Part shown: piece by piece, positions 44,517-53,293 of the stretch | Numbering within the stretch: position 1 is the first letter of the stretch | Layout: each line of letters starts with the position of its first letter | From: Variovorax paradoxus | Lineage (GTDB): Bacteria > Pseudomonadota > Gammaproteobacteria > Burkholderiales > Burkholderiaceae_C | Assembly (NCBI RefSeq): GCF_018614875.1 | Contig: NZ_JAGGNW010000012.1 | Span: forward strand, 186,001-250,000 | Reading direction: 5' to 3' | DNA length: 64,000 nt | Position numbers and translations under genes: made by a program | Notes under the pieces: generated by a model | What the model saw: the letters and a program-made list of their open reading frames with translations, nothing else | The model's database searches: none | What the model was told of the DNA's origin: nothing

Positions 44517-45736
44517 GAGGGCGTTCCTTCGGCAGGTCTCGCGGGCCGCGCGGCCGGTGGCACCGTCGAGCCGGCCGGCACCGTGCGCTGTGCGGGGATC
44601 TTGCCCGCGGCAATGTCGTCGTACCAGAGCTCGTGGTGCTCCCTGGCCCAGGTCTCGTCGACGTAGCCGGTGCGCATGGCCTTGAACGCGCCCGTCATGC
44701 CCAGCGTGCCGATGTAGATGTGGCCCATGATCATCGCCATCATCAGCAGGGTTGCAACGCCGTGCACCATGTGCGCCACCTGCATCTCGCCGCGCGTATA
44801 GACGAAGCCCGGCAGCAGCTTGTCGAGGAAGAGCCCGGAGCCGATGACGAAGAGGCCGAGGAACAGCACGCCGCCCCAGAACACCACTTTCTCGCCCGCA
44901 TTGAAGCGGTGCGACGGCACTTCCCTGCCGCCGAAGAGGCCGCCGAAACGCGCGAGCCATTTCAGGTCGCCGGCGCGCGGCAGGTTGTCGCGAATGAAGG
45001 TGAAGACCATGAACACCGTCGTCACCACGAACAGCGGACCGACAAAGTTGTGGACGTTCTTGAGCGCGTAGGCAATCCAGCCGAAGAGCGTGGCGCCCAT
45101 CCACGGCATCAGGAAGAACTTGCCGAAGGCCATCACGATGCCGGAGAGCGCCAGCGTGACGAATGCGGTGGCGTTCGACCAGTGCGTGGCCCGCTCGAAA
45201 GGCGTGAAGCGTTCGATCTTGCGGCCGGTTTCGTGGCCGTGCAGGCGAATGGGGCCGCGCGTGAAATAGAAGATGGCCAGTGCCAGCAGCACGACGAACA
45301 GCAGCGCGGCGCCGTAGGGAATGATCCAGTCGTTGCGCACCTGGCGCCAGGCTTCGCCGGCATTGGTGAAGCGCGAACCCGGGTACTGCACAAAAGGCTG
45401 AATCAGGTTGCCAGCCTCGGGCGCCTGGCTCTTGGGCAGGCTGCTGTAGCCGGTCACGCCTTGCCCCACCTGGCGCCACATCGGCGCGTTGTTGCCGGGC
45501 TGCACCTTCATGCGCTCGCCATTGCTCTGGTTCGCGTAGTTGGGGTCGGCGCTGGCTTCGGGCTTGACCTCGAAGATGTTCTGGCTGCGGATGCCGCCCG
45601 CGGCCGGCTCCGGCGCGGCGGTAGCGGCAGGTGCCGCGGGTGCGGACGTCGTTCCAGGGGCGGCCGGCGGCTGCGCCTGCGCGAAGGCCGAACCCAGCGC
45701 GGCAAGAAGAACGAGAGCGGTCAGCGCTTGCTTCAT
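44513..45736 (-). CDS. fdoI: Formate dehydrogenase gamma subunit (cytochrome b556)
   Basis: 407 residues. Signal peptide plus a Pro/Ala-rich and extracytoplasmic segment (about 1-130), then four helices of the diheme cytochrome b type with heme His in RFTPFERATHWSNATAFVTL, LKNVHNFVGPLF and MVHGVATLLMMAMIMGHIYI. It carries electrons from the beta subunit to quinone. The long N-terminal region is typical of beta-proteobacterial FDH gamma subunits. ATG 45736 with GGAGG. Confidence 0.9.
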   Translation of the reverse strand: MKQALTALVLLAALGSAFAQAQPPAAPGTTSAPAAPAATAAPEPAAGGIRSQNIFEVKPEASADPNYANQSNGERMKVQPGNNAPMWRQVGQGVTGYSSLPKSQAPEAGNLIQPFVQYPGSRFTNAGEAWRQVRNDWIIPYGAALLFVVLLALAIFYFTRGPIRLHGHETGRKIERFTPFERATHWSNATAFVTLALSGIVMAFGKFFLMPWMGATLFGWIAYALKNVHNFVGPLFVVTTVFMVFTFIRDNLPRAGDLKWLARFGGLFGGREVPSHRFNAGEKVVFWGGVLFLGLFVIGSGLFLDKLLPGFVYTRGEMQVAHMVHGVATLLMMAMIMGHIYIGTLGMTGAFKAMRTGYVDETWAREHHELWYDDIAAGKIPAQRTVPAGSTVPPAARPARPAEGTPS

Positions 45737-45747
45737 GGGCCCTCCGT

Positions 45748-46002
45748 TCAGTTCTCTTTGTTGTATTCGTTCTGCCCGTTCTGCGCGCGGGTCTTGAGCT
45801 GCTGCTCCCAGGCGGTCTTGTCGCCGACCTTCCAGCCGGGCGCGGTGAACACCGTGCCGGCGTTTTCCTTCGTGCCGGTGCCGCTCCAGGGCACGGCGTC
45901 GTGCTTGACGCCCTGCACGTTGGTCTGCGGCTTCTCGCCGCAGGCCACCAGGGACGTTGCAACCAGCGCAATGCCGATCGTGGCGAGGCCCGGCCGCTTC
46001 AC
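45748..46002 (-). CDS. Small lipoprotein between FDH beta and gamma genes
   Basis: 84 residues. Lipoprotein signal ending LVATSLVAC with lipid Cys21, then a short hydrophilic domain (VPWSGTGTKENAGTVFTAPG, TAWEQQLKTRAQNGQNEYNK). Start GTG 46002 overlaps the FDH beta stop (GTGA). I do not recognise the family. Its tight coupling inside fdhBC suggests a structural or assembly factor for the membrane-bound enzyme. Confidence 0.78.
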   Translation of the reverse strand: MKRPGLATIGIALVATSLVACGEKPQTNVQGVKHDAVPWSGTGTKENAGTVFTAPGWKVGDKTAWEQQLKTRAQNGQNEYNKEN

Positions 46003-46622
46003 TTGCGCACTCCACCGGCGGGCGGCGTGCCAGCCTGCTGCGAGCCGTAGGCGGTGCCCCAGCCCCAGACTTCGGCGCCCTTGCCGCGCTGGACCACGCG
46101 GGTGCGGAAGATGTCGGCCACCACGTCGCCGTCGCCGGCCAGAAGCGCCTTTGTCGAGCACATCTCGGCGCAGGCCGGGAGCTTGCCTTCGGCCAGCCGG
46201 TTGCGGCCGTACTTCTCGAACTCGGCTTCGGAGCCGTTGGCCTCGGGACCGCCGGCGCAGAAGGTGCACTTGTCCATCTTGCCGCGCGCGCCGAAGGTGC
46301 CTTGCGACGGGAACTGCGGTGCGCCGAACGGGCAGGCGTACGAGCAGTAGCCGCAGCCGATGCAGACGTCCTTGTCGTGCAGCACCACGCCCTCTTCGGT
46401 ACGGTAGAAGCACTGCACCGGGCACACGGCCATGCAGGGCGCGTCGGAGCAATGCATGCAGGCGACAGAGATCGATTTCTCGCCCGGTACCCCGTCGTTC
46501 AGCGTGACCACGCGGCGGCGGTTCACGCCCCAGGGCACCTCGTTCTCGTTCTTGCAGGCGGTGACGCAGCCGTTGCATTCGATGCAGCGTTCCGCGTCGC
46601 AGACAAATTTCATTCGTGCCAT
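45999..46622 (-). CDS. fdoH: Formate dehydrogenase beta subunit (4Fe-4S)
   Basis: 207 residues with four ferredoxin-type Cys sets: CIECNGCVTACKN, CMHCSDAPCMAVCP, CIGCGYCSYACP, and CTFC...CAEMC. It transfers electrons from the Mo subunit to cytochrome b. There is no C-terminal membrane anchor like that of E. coli FdnH, a common beta-proteobacterial form. Start ATG 46622, 9 bp after the alpha stop. Confidence 0.92.
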   Translation of the reverse strand: MARMKFVCDAERCIECNGCVTACKNENEVPWGVNRRRVVTLNDGVPGEKSISVACMHCSDAPCMAVCPVQCFYRTEEGVVLHDKDVCIGCGYCSYACPFGAPQFPSQGTFGARGKMDKCTFCAGGPEANGSEAEFEKYGRNRLAEGKLPACAEMCSTKALLAGDGDVVADIFRTRVVQRGKGAEVWGWGTAYGSQQAGTPPAGGVRK

Positions 46623-46631
46623 GGTGCCTCC

Positions 46632-49622
46632 TTATGCCTTTTCTACATTGCAGACCGTGGTCTTGGTCTCTTGCATCATGGTCACGCTGTCGTATCCGTA
46701 GGTCGTGCCGGTATTGATGGCCTCGCCGCGCACCACCGGGGCTGCGCCCGCGGGGTAGTAGCCGAGCATGTCGACGCCCTGCCAATGGCCCGAGAAGTGG
46801 AACGGCATGAAGACCGTGTCGGGCCCCACGCGTTCGGTCACCAGGGCCTGCACGTTGAGCTTGGCGCCGGTGGGCGTGTGCACCCAGGCACGCTCGCCGT
46901 TGCGGATGCCCTTCTCGGCCGCGACCTTGGGATTGATCTCGATGAACATCTCCTGCTGCAGCTCGGCGAGCCAGGGGTTCGAGCGGGTTTCCTCGCCGCC
47001 GCCTTCGTATTCGACGAGGCGGCCCGAGGTCATCACGTACGGGAATTTCTCGGCCACCTTGTCGGCGATGTTCTTCTGCTGCACGCTCTTGTAGAGCGTG
47101 GGCAGGCGCCAGAACGCCATCTTGTCGTCGTGCGTCGGGTACTTGGCCATCAGGTCGGGCCGGTTGCCGTAGAGCGGTTCGCGGTGCTGCGGAATCGCGT
47201 CGGGGAAGTTCCAGACCAGCGCGCGCGCCTTGGCGTTGCCGAACGGATGGCAGCCGTGATTCTTCATGAACACGCGGATCATGCCGCCCGAGCTGTCGGT
47301 CTTCCAGTTCTTGCCCTCGGCCTTCGGCTTTTCGGCCTCGGTGAGCTCGTCCCACCAGCCCAGCTTCTTGAGCAGCACATGGTCGAGTTCAGGATAGCCG
47401 GTGGTGATGTCGGCGCCCAGCGAATGCGAGCCGTCCTCGGCCAGCAGGTTCTTGCCGTCGCGTTCCACGCCGAAGTTCGCGCGGAAATTGCCACCGCCCT
47501 CCATCACGTGCTTGGACGTGTCGTAGAGATTGGGCGAGCCCGGGTGCTTGAGTTCGGGCGTGCCGTAGCAGGGCCACGGCAGGCCGAAGTAGTCGCCCGT
47601 GATGTCGTAGCCGTTGACCTTGTCCTTCACGCCGGTCTTCGCCTTGAGCGTGCGCACGTCGAAGGCGCCCATGTTGCGCATGTGCGCCTGCAGCCGCTCG
47701 GGGCTCTGGCCGGTGTAGCCCACGGCCCAGCAGGTCTTGTTGATCTCGCGCAGGATGTCGTCGGGCAGGGGCTCGTCCATGCCCTTGACCTTCTGCATCT
47801 TGAAGTTCTTGCTGAGCTCCTTGCCGAAGCCCAGGCGGTCGGCGAACTGCTGCATGATCATGTGGTCGCTGCGGCTTTCCCACAGCGGATCGATCACCTT
47901 CTCGCGCCATTGAAGCGAGCGGTTCGACGCCGTGACGGAGCCGCTGGTCTCGAACTGCGTGCACGCGGGCAGCAGGTAGACGGCGCGGTTCTTGTTGAGG
48001 TCGTCGGGGTTGCCGGGCATGGCCGCCATGGCGGCGGTGGCCGAAGGATAGGGGTCGACCACCACCAGCAGGTCGAGCTTGTCCATGGCGCGCTTCATCT
48101 CGAGGCCGCGCGTCTGCGAGTTGGGCGCATGGCCCCAATAGAACACGCCGCGCAGGTTCGAGTCCTGGTCGATCAGCTCGTTCTTCTCGAGCACGCCGTC
48201 GATCCAGCGCGACACGGTGATGCCGGGCTTGCTCATCATCGCGGGCGACGCGAAGCGGCCCTTGATCCATTCGTAGTCGACGCCCCAGGTGGCGGCAAAG
48301 TGCTTCCACGAGCCTTCGACCAGGCCGTAGTAGCCGGGCAGCGAATCGGGGTTCGGGCCCACGTCGGTGGCGCCCTGCACGTTGTCGTGGCCGCGGAAGA
48401 TGTTGGTGCCGCCGCCCGACTTGCCCACGTTGCCGAGCGCGAGCTGCAGGATGCACGAGGCCCGCACGATCGCGTTGCCGATGGTGTGCTGCGTCTGGCC
48501 CATGCACCACACCACCGTGCCGGGGCGGTTCTCGTTGAGCCAGGTGGCCACCTTGAGCACCTGCGCCTCTTTTACGCCACAGGCCTCCTCGACCTTGTCG
48601 GGCGTCCACTTGGCCAGCACTTCCTCGCGCACCTTGTCCATGCCGAAGACGCGGTCGTTGATGTACTGCTTGTCTTCCCAGCCGTTCTTGAAGATGTGGT
48701 GCAGGATGCCGAACAGGAAGGCGATGTCCGAGCCCGAGCGGATGCGCACGTACTCGTCGGCCTTGGCCGCCGTGCGCGTGAAGCGCGGGTCGACCACGAT
48801 CATCTTGCAGCCGGTTTCCTTGGCATGGAGCATGTGCAGCATGCTGACCGGATGCGCCTCGGCGGCGTTGGAGCCGATGTACATTGCGACCTTGGAGCCG
48901 CGCATGTCGTTGTACGAATTGGTCATGGCGCCGTAGCCCCATGTGTTGGCCACGCCGGCAACCGTGGTCGAGTGGCAGATGCGCGCCTGGTGGTCGCAGT
49001 TGTTGCTGCCCCAGAAGCTCACGAACTTGCGCATCAGGTACGACTGCTCGTTGCTGTGCTTGGACGAGCCGATCCAGTAGACCGAATCGGGCCCGCTGGC
49101 CTGGCGCAGTTCCTTCAGCTTGGCGGTGATCTCGTCGAGCGCCGTGTCCCAGCTGATGCGCTCGTACTTGCCGTTGACCAGCTTCATCGGATAGCGCAGC
49201 CGATATTCGCCATGCCCGTGCTCGCGCAGCGCGGCGCCCTTGGCGCAATGCGCGCCCAGGTTGATCGGCGAATCGAACACCGGCTCCTGGCGCACCCACA
49301 CGCCGTTCTCGACCACGGCGTCGGAGGCGCAGCCGACCGAGCAGTGGGAGCACACGGTGCGCTTGATCTCGACCTTGCCGGCGCCCACCGCGGTGGGCCG
49401 GGCATCGCCGGCCGCCTCGGCCTTGCGCATCAGCGTGAGCTGGCCCGCGGCCAAGCCCACGCCCACGCCGAGGCCGGAGCGCCGCAGAAAGGCGCGCCGG
49501 TCCATGGTGGGCAGCGCGCCGGACAGGCCGCGCCGCAGGCTGTGAATGAACGGGGAGGAAGACTCGCGCTCCCCTTGCCGCGAAACACTGTTCGCGGCGG
49601 CTGTTTTCTTGGTCAGCAACAT
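46632..49622 (-). CDS. fdoG: Formate dehydrogenase alpha subunit, molybdopterin, Tat-exported
   Basis: 996 residues. A Tat signal (DRRAFLRRSGLGVGVGLAAG, twin Arg at 42-43) follows an unusually long n-region. 4Fe-4S ligands are Cys91, Cys94, Cys98 and Cys126. The Mo ligand is Cys216 in HQARICHSTTV, replacing the selenocysteine of E. coli FdnG/FdoG. The molybdopterin dinucleotide-binding C-terminal domain is complete. Start ATG 49622 has AAGG 8 nt upstream; ATG 49505 would give a standard short Tat leader. Oxidises periplasmic formate to CO2, passing electrons to the beta and gamma subunits and quinone. Confidence 0.93.
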   Translation of the reverse strand: MLLTKKTAAANSVSRQGERESSSPFIHSLRRGLSGALPTMDRRAFLRRSGLGVGVGLAAGQLTLMRKAEAAGDARPTAVGAGKVEIKRTVCSHCSVGCASDAVVENGVWVRQEPVFDSPINLGAHCAKGAALREHGHGEYRLRYPMKLVNGKYERISWDTALDEITAKLKELRQASGPDSVYWIGSSKHSNEQSYLMRKFVSFWGSNNCDHQARICHSTTVAGVANTWGYGAMTNSYNDMRGSKVAMYIGSNAAEAHPVSMLHMLHAKETGCKMIVVDPRFTRTAAKADEYVRIRSGSDIAFLFGILHHIFKNGWEDKQYINDRVFGMDKVREEVLAKWTPDKVEEACGVKEAQVLKVATWLNENRPGTVVWCMGQTQHTIGNAIVRASCILQLALGNVGKSGGGTNIFRGHDNVQGATDVGPNPDSLPGYYGLVEGSWKHFAATWGVDYEWIKGRFASPAMMSKPGITVSRWIDGVLEKNELIDQDSNLRGVFYWGHAPNSQTRGLEMKRAMDKLDLLVVVDPYPSATAAMAAMPGNPDDLNKNRAVYLLPACTQFETSGSVTASNRSLQWREKVIDPLWESRSDHMIMQQFADRLGFGKELSKNFKMQKVKGMDEPLPDDILREINKTCWAVGYTGQSPERLQAHMRNMGAFDVRTLKAKTGVKDKVNGYDITGDYFGLPWPCYGTPELKHPGSPNLYDTSKHVMEGGGNFRANFGVERDGKNLLAEDGSHSLGADITTGYPELDHVLLKKLGWWDELTEAEKPKAEGKNWKTDSSGGMIRVFMKNHGCHPFGNAKARALVWNFPDAIPQHREPLYGNRPDLMAKYPTHDDKMAFWRLPTLYKSVQQKNIADKVAEKFPYVMTSGRLVEYEGGGEETRSNPWLAELQQEMFIEINPKVAAEKGIRNGERAWVHTPTGAKLNVQALVTERVGPDTVFMPFHFSGHWQGVDMLGYYPAGAAPVVRGEAINTGTTYGYDSVTMMQETKTTVCNVEKA

Positions 49623-49637
49623 CTTGGACCTTCCGCT

Positions 49638-49868
49638 TCAGGCCGAAGCGGTCTTGTAATAGCGCTTGACGTGTTCGCTCAGCGAATAGCCGCCGCCTTT
49701 TTCAGGCGCGGGCTTGATTGCGGGCGCGGCGGCCTCGACCGCTGCGGTGGTCGGCGTGACTTTGGGAAGCACCGAAACCGCGGCAACCGCGGCGCCGGCG
49801 CTGGCGGCACCGATAAAGAAACCTCGACGCGAGGCCGGCTTGGTGCCGGTCGCTTGGCTGTCCTGCAT
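49638..49868 (-). CDS. Formate dehydrogenase region Tat-leader small protein
   Basis: 76 residues: a twin-arginine leader (KPASRRGFFIGAASAGAAVA) and a short tail ending YSLSEHVKRYYKTASA. Matches the small 'formate dehydrogenase region TAT target' proteins found just before FDH alpha genes in proteobacteria; their function is unknown. The ATG at 49868 has TGGAG; a longer frame is unlikely. Starts right behind the candidate promoter and operator at 49899-49956. Confidence 0.85.
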   Translation of the reverse strand: MQDSQATGTKPASRRGFFIGAASAGAAVAAVSVLPKVTPTTAAVEAAAPAIKPAPEKGGGYSLSEHVKRYYKTASA

Positions 49869-49898
49869 ATGAACTCCAGGAGTGGCTGGGGGGCAAAC

Positions 49899-49956
49899 CA
49901 GATATGAACTGATTTGCATACATCTGGATACTAGTCGAGACCCTTATTCCCGACAA
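49899..49956 (-). promoter_or_regulatory. Candidate promoter and inverted-repeat operator of fdh genes
   Basis: On the minus strand TTGTCG (49951-49956) and TAGTAT (49928-49933) are separated by exactly 17 bp, a sigma-70-like arrangement. Immediately downstream, at 49899-49926, lies CAGATGTATG-N10-CATATCTG, an imperfect inverted repeat that would cover the transcription start. An unknown regulator could act there. Confidence 0.45.
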
Positions 49957-49978
49957 TCAAGGTCTTCCTTTGAACCGA

Positions 49979-50596
49979 TCAACCGAGCATGTCGAAGCCT
50001 TGGACTTCGACCTCCGCGAAGGCGCGGGTGAAGCCGGCCAGCGACGCATAGAAATGCGCCTTTGGATGTTGGGCCACCGCGTCGCAGAGCGCCGGCAGCC
50101 ATGATTGCAGATGGGTGGCGAAAAAAGCCTGCTGCTGCGCGAGGTTGGCCACCGCCGCGTCGTCACCGGCAATAAGGTAGCGCATTACCTCGAACAGGCA
50201 GGCAACATGGTCTTCGCTCTCGGACACGGCCTCGCCGCGCGCGAGCCCCAGCCGTGCCAGGTCGGTGCGCAACTGCGCCAGCGGCTTGTCGTTGAGAAAG
50301 CCGCTCAGGTAGTGCGAGCCGAACAGATAGATCTCGGGCTTGCCCATGCCGCCGAACAGCGCGTCGTACTCGGCATGCACGGCGGCGGCATCGGTGCCGC
50401 GCGCCAAGCCGACCAGCTGCCGCCAGGGCTCCTCGAGAAAGGCACCCGCCGCGGGCGCCTCGGTCGGCGCCACGTTGAAGGCGTCGAGCAGGTCGCCGTC
50501 GGGCGCCGCATACCAGAGGCGCGCGAGCAGGCCGTAGACCTCGGCGCGTGCAATTTCCTCGTCGAGTGCCGAGGTCATGACAGGAAACTCGCTCAT
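49979..50596 (-). CDS. TorD/DmsD-family molybdoenzyme chaperone
   Basis: 205 residues, all-helical TorD fold: ARAEVYGLLARLWYAAPDGD, EYDALFGGMGKPEIYLFGSH, EDHVACLFEVMRYLIAG and HFYASLAGFTRAFAEVE. Such chaperones bind Tat leaders and protect the apo-enzyme until cofactor insertion; the client here should be FDH alpha. ATG 50596 overlaps the ferredoxin stop (ATGA); a second Met (MTSALDEE) six codons later is also possible. Confidence 0.85.
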   Translation of the reverse strand: MSEFPVMTSALDEEIARAEVYGLLARLWYAAPDGDLLDAFNVAPTEAPAAGAFLEEPWRQLVGLARGTDAAAVHAEYDALFGGMGKPEIYLFGSHYLSGFLNDKPLAQLRTDLARLGLARGEAVSESEDHVACLFEVMRYLIAGDDAAVANLAQQQAFFATHLQSWLPALCDAVAQHPKAHFYASLAGFTRAFAEVEVQGFDMLG

Positions 50597-52731
50597 AGCT
50601 GCGTGATCTTCATTTCGTTCTGCGCGCTGTACAGGTCGATCACCCGGCAGTCGCTGCACATCTTGAGCCGCTCCAGCGCCTCGCCCTGGAACATGGCGTG
50701 GCCCGCGAGCTTGCCGAGCATCGCCTCGATGGCTTTCTGCGTTCCGAACGGCTTGCTGCAGCGGATGCAGGCCCAGGGTTTGGCCTCGTTGAGCACCACG
50801 GGCTGCTTGCGCTCGGGCGCGGCCAGGAGCCGCGGCACGAGCGCAATCGCGTTCTCGGGGCAAGTGGTTTCGCACAGCCCGCACTGCACGCAGTTCTTCT
50901 CGATGAAGCGCAGCTGCGGCGCGTTCTGGTTGTCTTGCAGCGCGCTGGCTGGGCAGGCGCTCACGCAGGCCAGGCACAGCGTGCAGGTGTCCTTGTTCAC
51001 CGTGACCGCGCCGAAGGGCGAACCGGCGGGCAGCGCAATTTCAAGGGGTGGGGCGGCATCGTTCGAGGCCGCCGAAAGCACGGGCGACTGCGCCATCAGG
51101 TGGTCGAGCGTCATCTCGAGCGTGCCGCGCTTCTCGGCGCCCACGGCAAAGCGCGCCGCGGTGGCGGGCACGCGCTGGCGCGTCGCGCGCAGGCCGGCCA
51201 GGGCCGCATCGAGCGCGGCCGGCGAGCCGGCCTCGATCAGGTGGAAATGCGTGCCGGTGTAGCCCAGGCCCGTCAGCAGCGCCTGCGCGATGGCCATCTG
51301 CTTCTTCAGCGCATCGAGGTACTGCGGCGCTTCCTCGCCGGTGGACAGCACCGCCACCTGCGAGGCGCCGAAGGCAATGGCGCTGAGCCAGAGATCGATA
51401 CCGGTGCTGGCGACATGCATCAGCGCCACCGGCAGCACATGCGCGGGTACGCCGCCGAGGCCGTCGCGCTTGCCGCGCTCCAGCTGGGCCGCGCGGCCGA
51501 GCTGTTCGACCAGCGCCTGTCCGCCCTCTTCGTTGTGCAGCAGCACCGTCGCGTCGCGCCCGCCGGCGCCGAGATAAGTGGCAAGCAGCGTGCGCAGCTT
51601 GCGGCCCTGATCGGGCGTGCGCGGATAGGTGTAGCCCAGCGCGCCCGTCGGGCACACGGTGGTGCAGGCGCCGCAGCCCACGCAGAGCTGCGGATTGACG
51701 ACGATGCGCTGGCGCTCCTTGTCGCTCGAGATGGCGTGCGCCGAACAGACCTCGATGCAGGCATTGCAGCCCACCACTTCGTTGCGGCTGTGGGCGCAGA
51801 GCTTCTGCTTGTAGTCGAAGAACTTGGGCTTCTCGAACTCGCCCACCAGCTCGCGCAGGCGCAGCAGCGTCGACAGCCCTTCGGCTTGCGCGAGCCCGCC
51901 CGCCAGGTGGAAATAACCTTGCGGCGGCGCATGCCAGTCGATCAGCGCGTTCGCACCCAGGTCGAGCACCAGGTCGAACCCGGCATCGAGCGCCTCGGGC
52001 GCCCGGCTGAAGTTGATGGCGCCGGCCACGCTGCAGGCTTTTTCGCAGTCGCGGTGCGAAGTGCACTTGGCCAGGTCGATCTGGTAGTCGAGCCCGATCG
52101 CCTGCTCGGGGCAGGCGCCGATGCAGGCATTGCAGCGCGTGCACAGGTCGAGGTCGATGGGGTTGTCCCGCATCCACCGCAGCGTGAAGGCACCGAGCCA
52201 GCCTTCGAGCGATGCGATGCGTCCCGCCATCACGGGCCAGCGGCGTTCCTGGGCGCCGCCGGCAGCGCCGGGGCCGGTGGAAAAGATCGAGACCTGCAGC
52301 GAATCGGCCACCAGCGCGGCGGCCTTCTCGGCCTGGTCGAGAGGGCCGACGATCAGGAGCCGGCCCTGGCTCGCATAGCTCACCGTCGAGACCGGATCGG
52401 GCTCGGGCAGATGGGCCACCGCCAGCAAGGCCGCAATCTTGGGGCTGGCATTCTTGGCGTCGCGGCTCCAGCCGCCGGTTTCGCGGATGTTCACGAAGCG
52501 GATCGGCGAGGTCGCGCCTTCGGTCTGTTCGGCCAGCTCGGTGAACAGCCGGCGCTCCTGCGTGCAGGCCACCACCACGTCGTCGCCCGAGCGGATGGCG
52601 CGCTGGAATGCCGGCGCCTCGCGGCGGCACAGGGTGGAATGAAGGGGCAGCGACTCAGTCAGCGCCGCGCCGAGCGTCTTCGGCTCGAGCGGCATCGTCT
52701 GGTTGCAGTCGCAGATCAGCGTGGTGGTCAT
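50593..52731 (-). CDS. Multi-cluster 4Fe-4S ferredoxin-type protein
   Basis: 712 residues. An N-terminal region without clusters (about 1-190) is followed by ferredoxin-type sets: CTRCNACIGACP, CTSHRDCEKACS, CNACIEVCS, CVGCGACTTVCP, then, after a 250-residue unannotated domain, CTLCLACVSACP and CVQCGLCETTCP. Near the C-terminus come CIRC and CSDC. Homologues sit between DUF3306 and TorD genes in FDH loci; role unknown, presumably electron transfer or assembly in the cytoplasm. ATG 52731 (MTTTLICDCN) lies inside the end of the DUF3306 gene. Confidence 0.85.
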   Translation of the reverse strand: MTTTLICDCNQTMPLEPKTLGAALTESLPLHSTLCRREAPAFQRAIRSGDDVVVACTQERRLFTELAEQTEGATSPIRFVNIRETGGWSRDAKNASPKIAALLAVAHLPEPDPVSTVSYASQGRLLIVGPLDQAEKAAALVADSLQVSIFSTGPGAAGGAQERRWPVMAGRIASLEGWLGAFTLRWMRDNPIDLDLCTRCNACIGACPEQAIGLDYQIDLAKCTSHRDCEKACSVAGAINFSRAPEALDAGFDLVLDLGANALIDWHAPPQGYFHLAGGLAQAEGLSTLLRLRELVGEFEKPKFFDYKQKLCAHSRNEVVGCNACIEVCSAHAISSDKERQRIVVNPQLCVGCGACTTVCPTGALGYTYPRTPDQGRKLRTLLATYLGAGGRDATVLLHNEEGGQALVEQLGRAAQLERGKRDGLGGVPAHVLPVALMHVASTGIDLWLSAIAFGASQVAVLSTGEEAPQYLDALKKQMAIAQALLTGLGYTGTHFHLIEAGSPAALDAALAGLRATRQRVPATAARFAVGAEKRGTLEMTLDHLMAQSPVLSAASNDAAPPLEIALPAGSPFGAVTVNKDTCTLCLACVSACPASALQDNQNAPQLRFIEKNCVQCGLCETTCPENAIALVPRLLAAPERKQPVVLNEAKPWACIRCSKPFGTQKAIEAMLGKLAGHAMFQGEALERLKMCSDCRVIDLYSAQNEMKITQL

Positions 52732-53293
52732 CGGTCTTCTGGCTTGCGGGTTGCGCATTTTTTGCAACCTGCTGGCTGGGGAGGTATTCCTCCGGAGGCT
52801 TGGACTGTGCCACGTCCGGTGGCAGAGCGCCGTGCGGGGTTTCCGCGGGTTCTTCGGAGGGTTGTTGCGCTTGCTTTTCTGCTTGTTCCTCTTCCTCGTG
52901 CTCGAACAGCTTGAGGAACTTGGCGCTGGCCATCTGGCGCAGCACGCTGTCGGGGATGGGGGTCGATTGGGAATAGTCGTCGACGTAGGTGTCCAGGCCG
53001 TCCATCACATTGAACTGCGGGTCGGCAAAGAGCTTTCTGAAAGCAGTGTTTTTCACCTCGGGCGCGACGTTGCTGGCCATGAAGGGCCGGAAGTCGGACT
53101 CCGGCGTGAGCGCTTCTGCTTCGGCGAGCGTGGGTGGGGGTATTTCCCCTTGCCCTTCGGCGGGAAGGCCAGCCGTGGGGATCAGGGCCGCACTGCCGGG
53201 CTCTTCCGCCTCTTCCATGGCGGGAGGAGGCGGCACCTCATCGCGCGCTTCCTTCTTGCGCCGCGACCAGCGGTCGAAGAAATTCTCAGACAT
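52655..53293 (-). CDS. DUF3306 protein of FDH locus
   Basis: 212 residues, acidic. A start typical of the family, MSENFFDRWSRRKKEARDEV, an acidic/proline-rich spacer, then a conserved block (DFRPFMASNVAPEVKNTAFR, FNVMDGLDTYVDDYSQ) and a Gln/Glu-rich tail. The gene overlaps the next one by 77 bp. Function unknown; always with DUF3305 and FDH genes in my knowledge of such loci. Confidence 0.82.
   Translation of the reverse strand: MSENFFDRWSRRKKEARDEVPPPPAMEEAEEPGSAALIPTAGLPAEGQGEIPPPTLAEAEALTPESDFRPFMASNVAPEVKNTAFRKLFADPQFNVMDGLDTYVDDYSQSTPIPDSVLRQMASAKFLKLFEHEEEEQAEKQAQQPSEEPAETPHGALPPDVAQSKPPEEYLPSQQVAKNAQPASQKTDDHHADLRLQPDDAARAEDARRGAD

Noticed and set aside
46632..49622. Selenocysteine codon in FDH alpha
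   Set aside because: The active-site position reads Cys (ARICHSTTV) and there is no in-frame TGA before the stop.
45957..49907. 1,316-residue open frame on the plus strand, antisense to the FDH genes
   Set aside because: Low-complexity His/Arg/Ala composition with no domain; it is a by-product of high GC content opposite a real coding frame that has Fe-S motifs, a Tat leader and matching neighbours.
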